This document shows positions 6,353-7,160 of a stretch of 7,160 nt of DNA, in pieces (position 1 is the first letter of the stretch; each line of letters begins with the position of its first letter). The notes below the pieces were generated by a model. The model worked only from the letters and a program-made list of their open reading frames with translations. It ran no database searches and had not been told where the DNA came from. The stretch spans positions 1 through 7,160 of the forward strand of contig JALOTR010000205.1 of assembly GCA_025457805.1 (NCBI GenBank). The letters are read 5' to 3'. A program made the position numbers and the translations under genes. The stretch is from Akkermansiaceae bacterium. GTDB taxonomy: Bacteria > Verrucomicrobiota > Verrucomicrobiia > Verrucomicrobiales > Akkermansiaceae.

Positions 6353-7160
6353 TCAGCCCGCTCGCAGACCCTCCAAAAGCTGGATCGTCCGCTCCGTAGC
6401 ACCATGGTGCGGGCCTAACAGACGGGAGGCCCGGTCGGTAAGTTCTGCGGACTTTGCTGGCTCCAAGGCAGTGCGGATGGCGTCACGAAGTTCCTCGGCA
6501 TCCTTCGCTATCAGGCATCCCTTCTCCTTCGCCAGGCGGCTCGCGAGCGGCTCGAAGTTTTCCATGTGCGGCCCGCAAATCACGGGCTTGCCTGCAAGAA
6601 TCGCTTCCGCCGGATTCTGGCCGCCCTCTGCGAAAAAGCTTTTGCCGATGATCACCACATCCGCATGGGCCGTCCAATCCTTCAGCTCGCCCGTGGAATC
6701 GATCAGAAACACAACACTGCCATCCTCCGATCTAACGGGATCGTGAAATGCCGACCTCGCCACCACCTCGAATCCCCCGGCTTCCAATTCCGCGCGCACC
6801 TCGCCGCGTCGTTCCGCATGGCGTGGCACGATCACCGGCAGGGCCTCCGGTGCGGCGTCGCGGATCGCCGCGGCAATCCATGCATCCTCTCCGGCATGCG
6901 TGCTCGCTGCCAGCACCACCGGCCGCCCCTTGCCGAAGTGTTCCAAGAGGGATGAAAACTCCGCCCTTGTTGCAGGCAGTTCTCCTCCGCCGGGATCGAA
7001 TTTCAAACTTCCGGTGAGATGGATCTTTGCCTCGTCCACACCCAAGTCTTTCCAAATGGAAACATCCTCCGCTTCCTGCACCGCCACCGCATCCAGCATC
7101 CCGAACAATGGCCGGATCCACGCCGCCGCCTTCCGGTATCGCCGCGCCGAGCGAGGGGAC
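6353..7160 (-). CDS. waaA: 3-deoxy-D-manno-octulosonate (Kdo) transferase, C-terminal part, 5'-truncated by window edge
   Basis: WaaA (KdtA) is a GT30 glycosyltransferase that adds Kdo from CMP-Kdo to the lipid A precursor at the inner membrane. The frame is open from the right edge to the TGA at 6353-6355, giving 268 visible residues of a protein usually about 420-430 long. The N-terminal acceptor domain, with the membrane anchor and the catalytic glutamate, lies outside the window. What remains is the CMP-Kdo-binding Rossmann domain, with family motifs in order (numbered from the edge): SPRSARRYRK at 1-10, TGSLKFD at 49-55, ASTHAGE at 85-91, PRHAER at 112-117, DSTGEL at 154-159, GGQNPAEAI at 179-187, and GPHMENF at 196-202. 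The visible reading frame has no ATG start; the gene must begin upstream of the window. The 514-residue gene follows 56 bases later on the same strand. The gene implies a Gram-negative envelope with Kdo-containing lipopolysaccharide. Confidence 0.95.
   Translation of the reverse strand, partial: SPRSARRYRKAAAWIRPLFGMLDAVAVQEAEDVSIWKDLGVDEAKIHLTGSLKFDPGGGELPATRAEFSSLLEHFGKGRPVVLAASTHAGEDAWIAAAIRDAAPEALPVIVPRHAERRGEVRAELEAGGFEVVARSAFHDPVRSEDGSVVFLIDSTGELKDWTAHADVVIIGKSFFAEGGQNPAEAILAGKPVICGPHMENFEPLASRLAKEKGCLIAKDAEELRDAIRTALEPAKSAELTDRASRLLGPHHGATERTIQLLEGLRAG

Overview
The window looks like chromosomal DNA of a Gram-negative, GC-rich bacterium (mostly about 55-65% G+C by eye). The lineage is probably Verrucomicrobiota, of the Luteolibacter/Haloferula/Akkermansia type. 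That placement is inferred from the gene mix: a Kdo transferase for lipid A, a secreted DUF1080 (3-keto-disaccharide hydrolase) protein of a family expanded in Verrucomicrobia and Planctomycetes, a GH95 enzyme, weak or absent Shine-Dalgarno sequences, and some apparent non-ATG starts. No 16S or marker phylogeny is possible from this window.

Layout from left to right. On the minus strand, positions 1-423 hold the start of a tetratricopeptide-repeat protein that runs off the left edge. It lies just downstream of a short recO (489-1043). Divergent from recO is a plus-strand gene (1166-1930) for an exported DUF1080 protein. Facing it tail to tail is a large minus-strand GH95-like glycoside hydrolase (2065-4494). 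Upstream of that gene is a complete tRNA-Ser(GCT) with encoded CCA (4638-4727, minus). Next is an unrecognised 514-residue protein with an Arg/Asp/Gly-rich N-terminal region, a compact core, a poly-lysine block and an acidic Ala/Pro/Glu tail (4752-6296, minus). The window ends inside waaA/kdtA (6353 to the right edge, minus).

The right half (waaA, the 514-residue gene, tRNA-Ser, GH95) is all on the minus strand. The 56-base gap after waaA and the 24-base gap before the tRNA suggest at least partial co-transcription. waaA and recO are housekeeping genes. The GH95 and DUF1080 genes are a small carbohydrate-degradation pair but are convergent, so they are not one operon. No intergenic gap exceeds 150 bases. 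I see no mobile element, integrase, CRISPR array, rRNA or phage gene.

I did not find a clearly new multi-gene system. The best leads are the unrecognised 514-residue protein beside a tRNA gene, and the GH95 protein, which keeps its catalytic residues but departs from the family around them and lacks a signal peptide.
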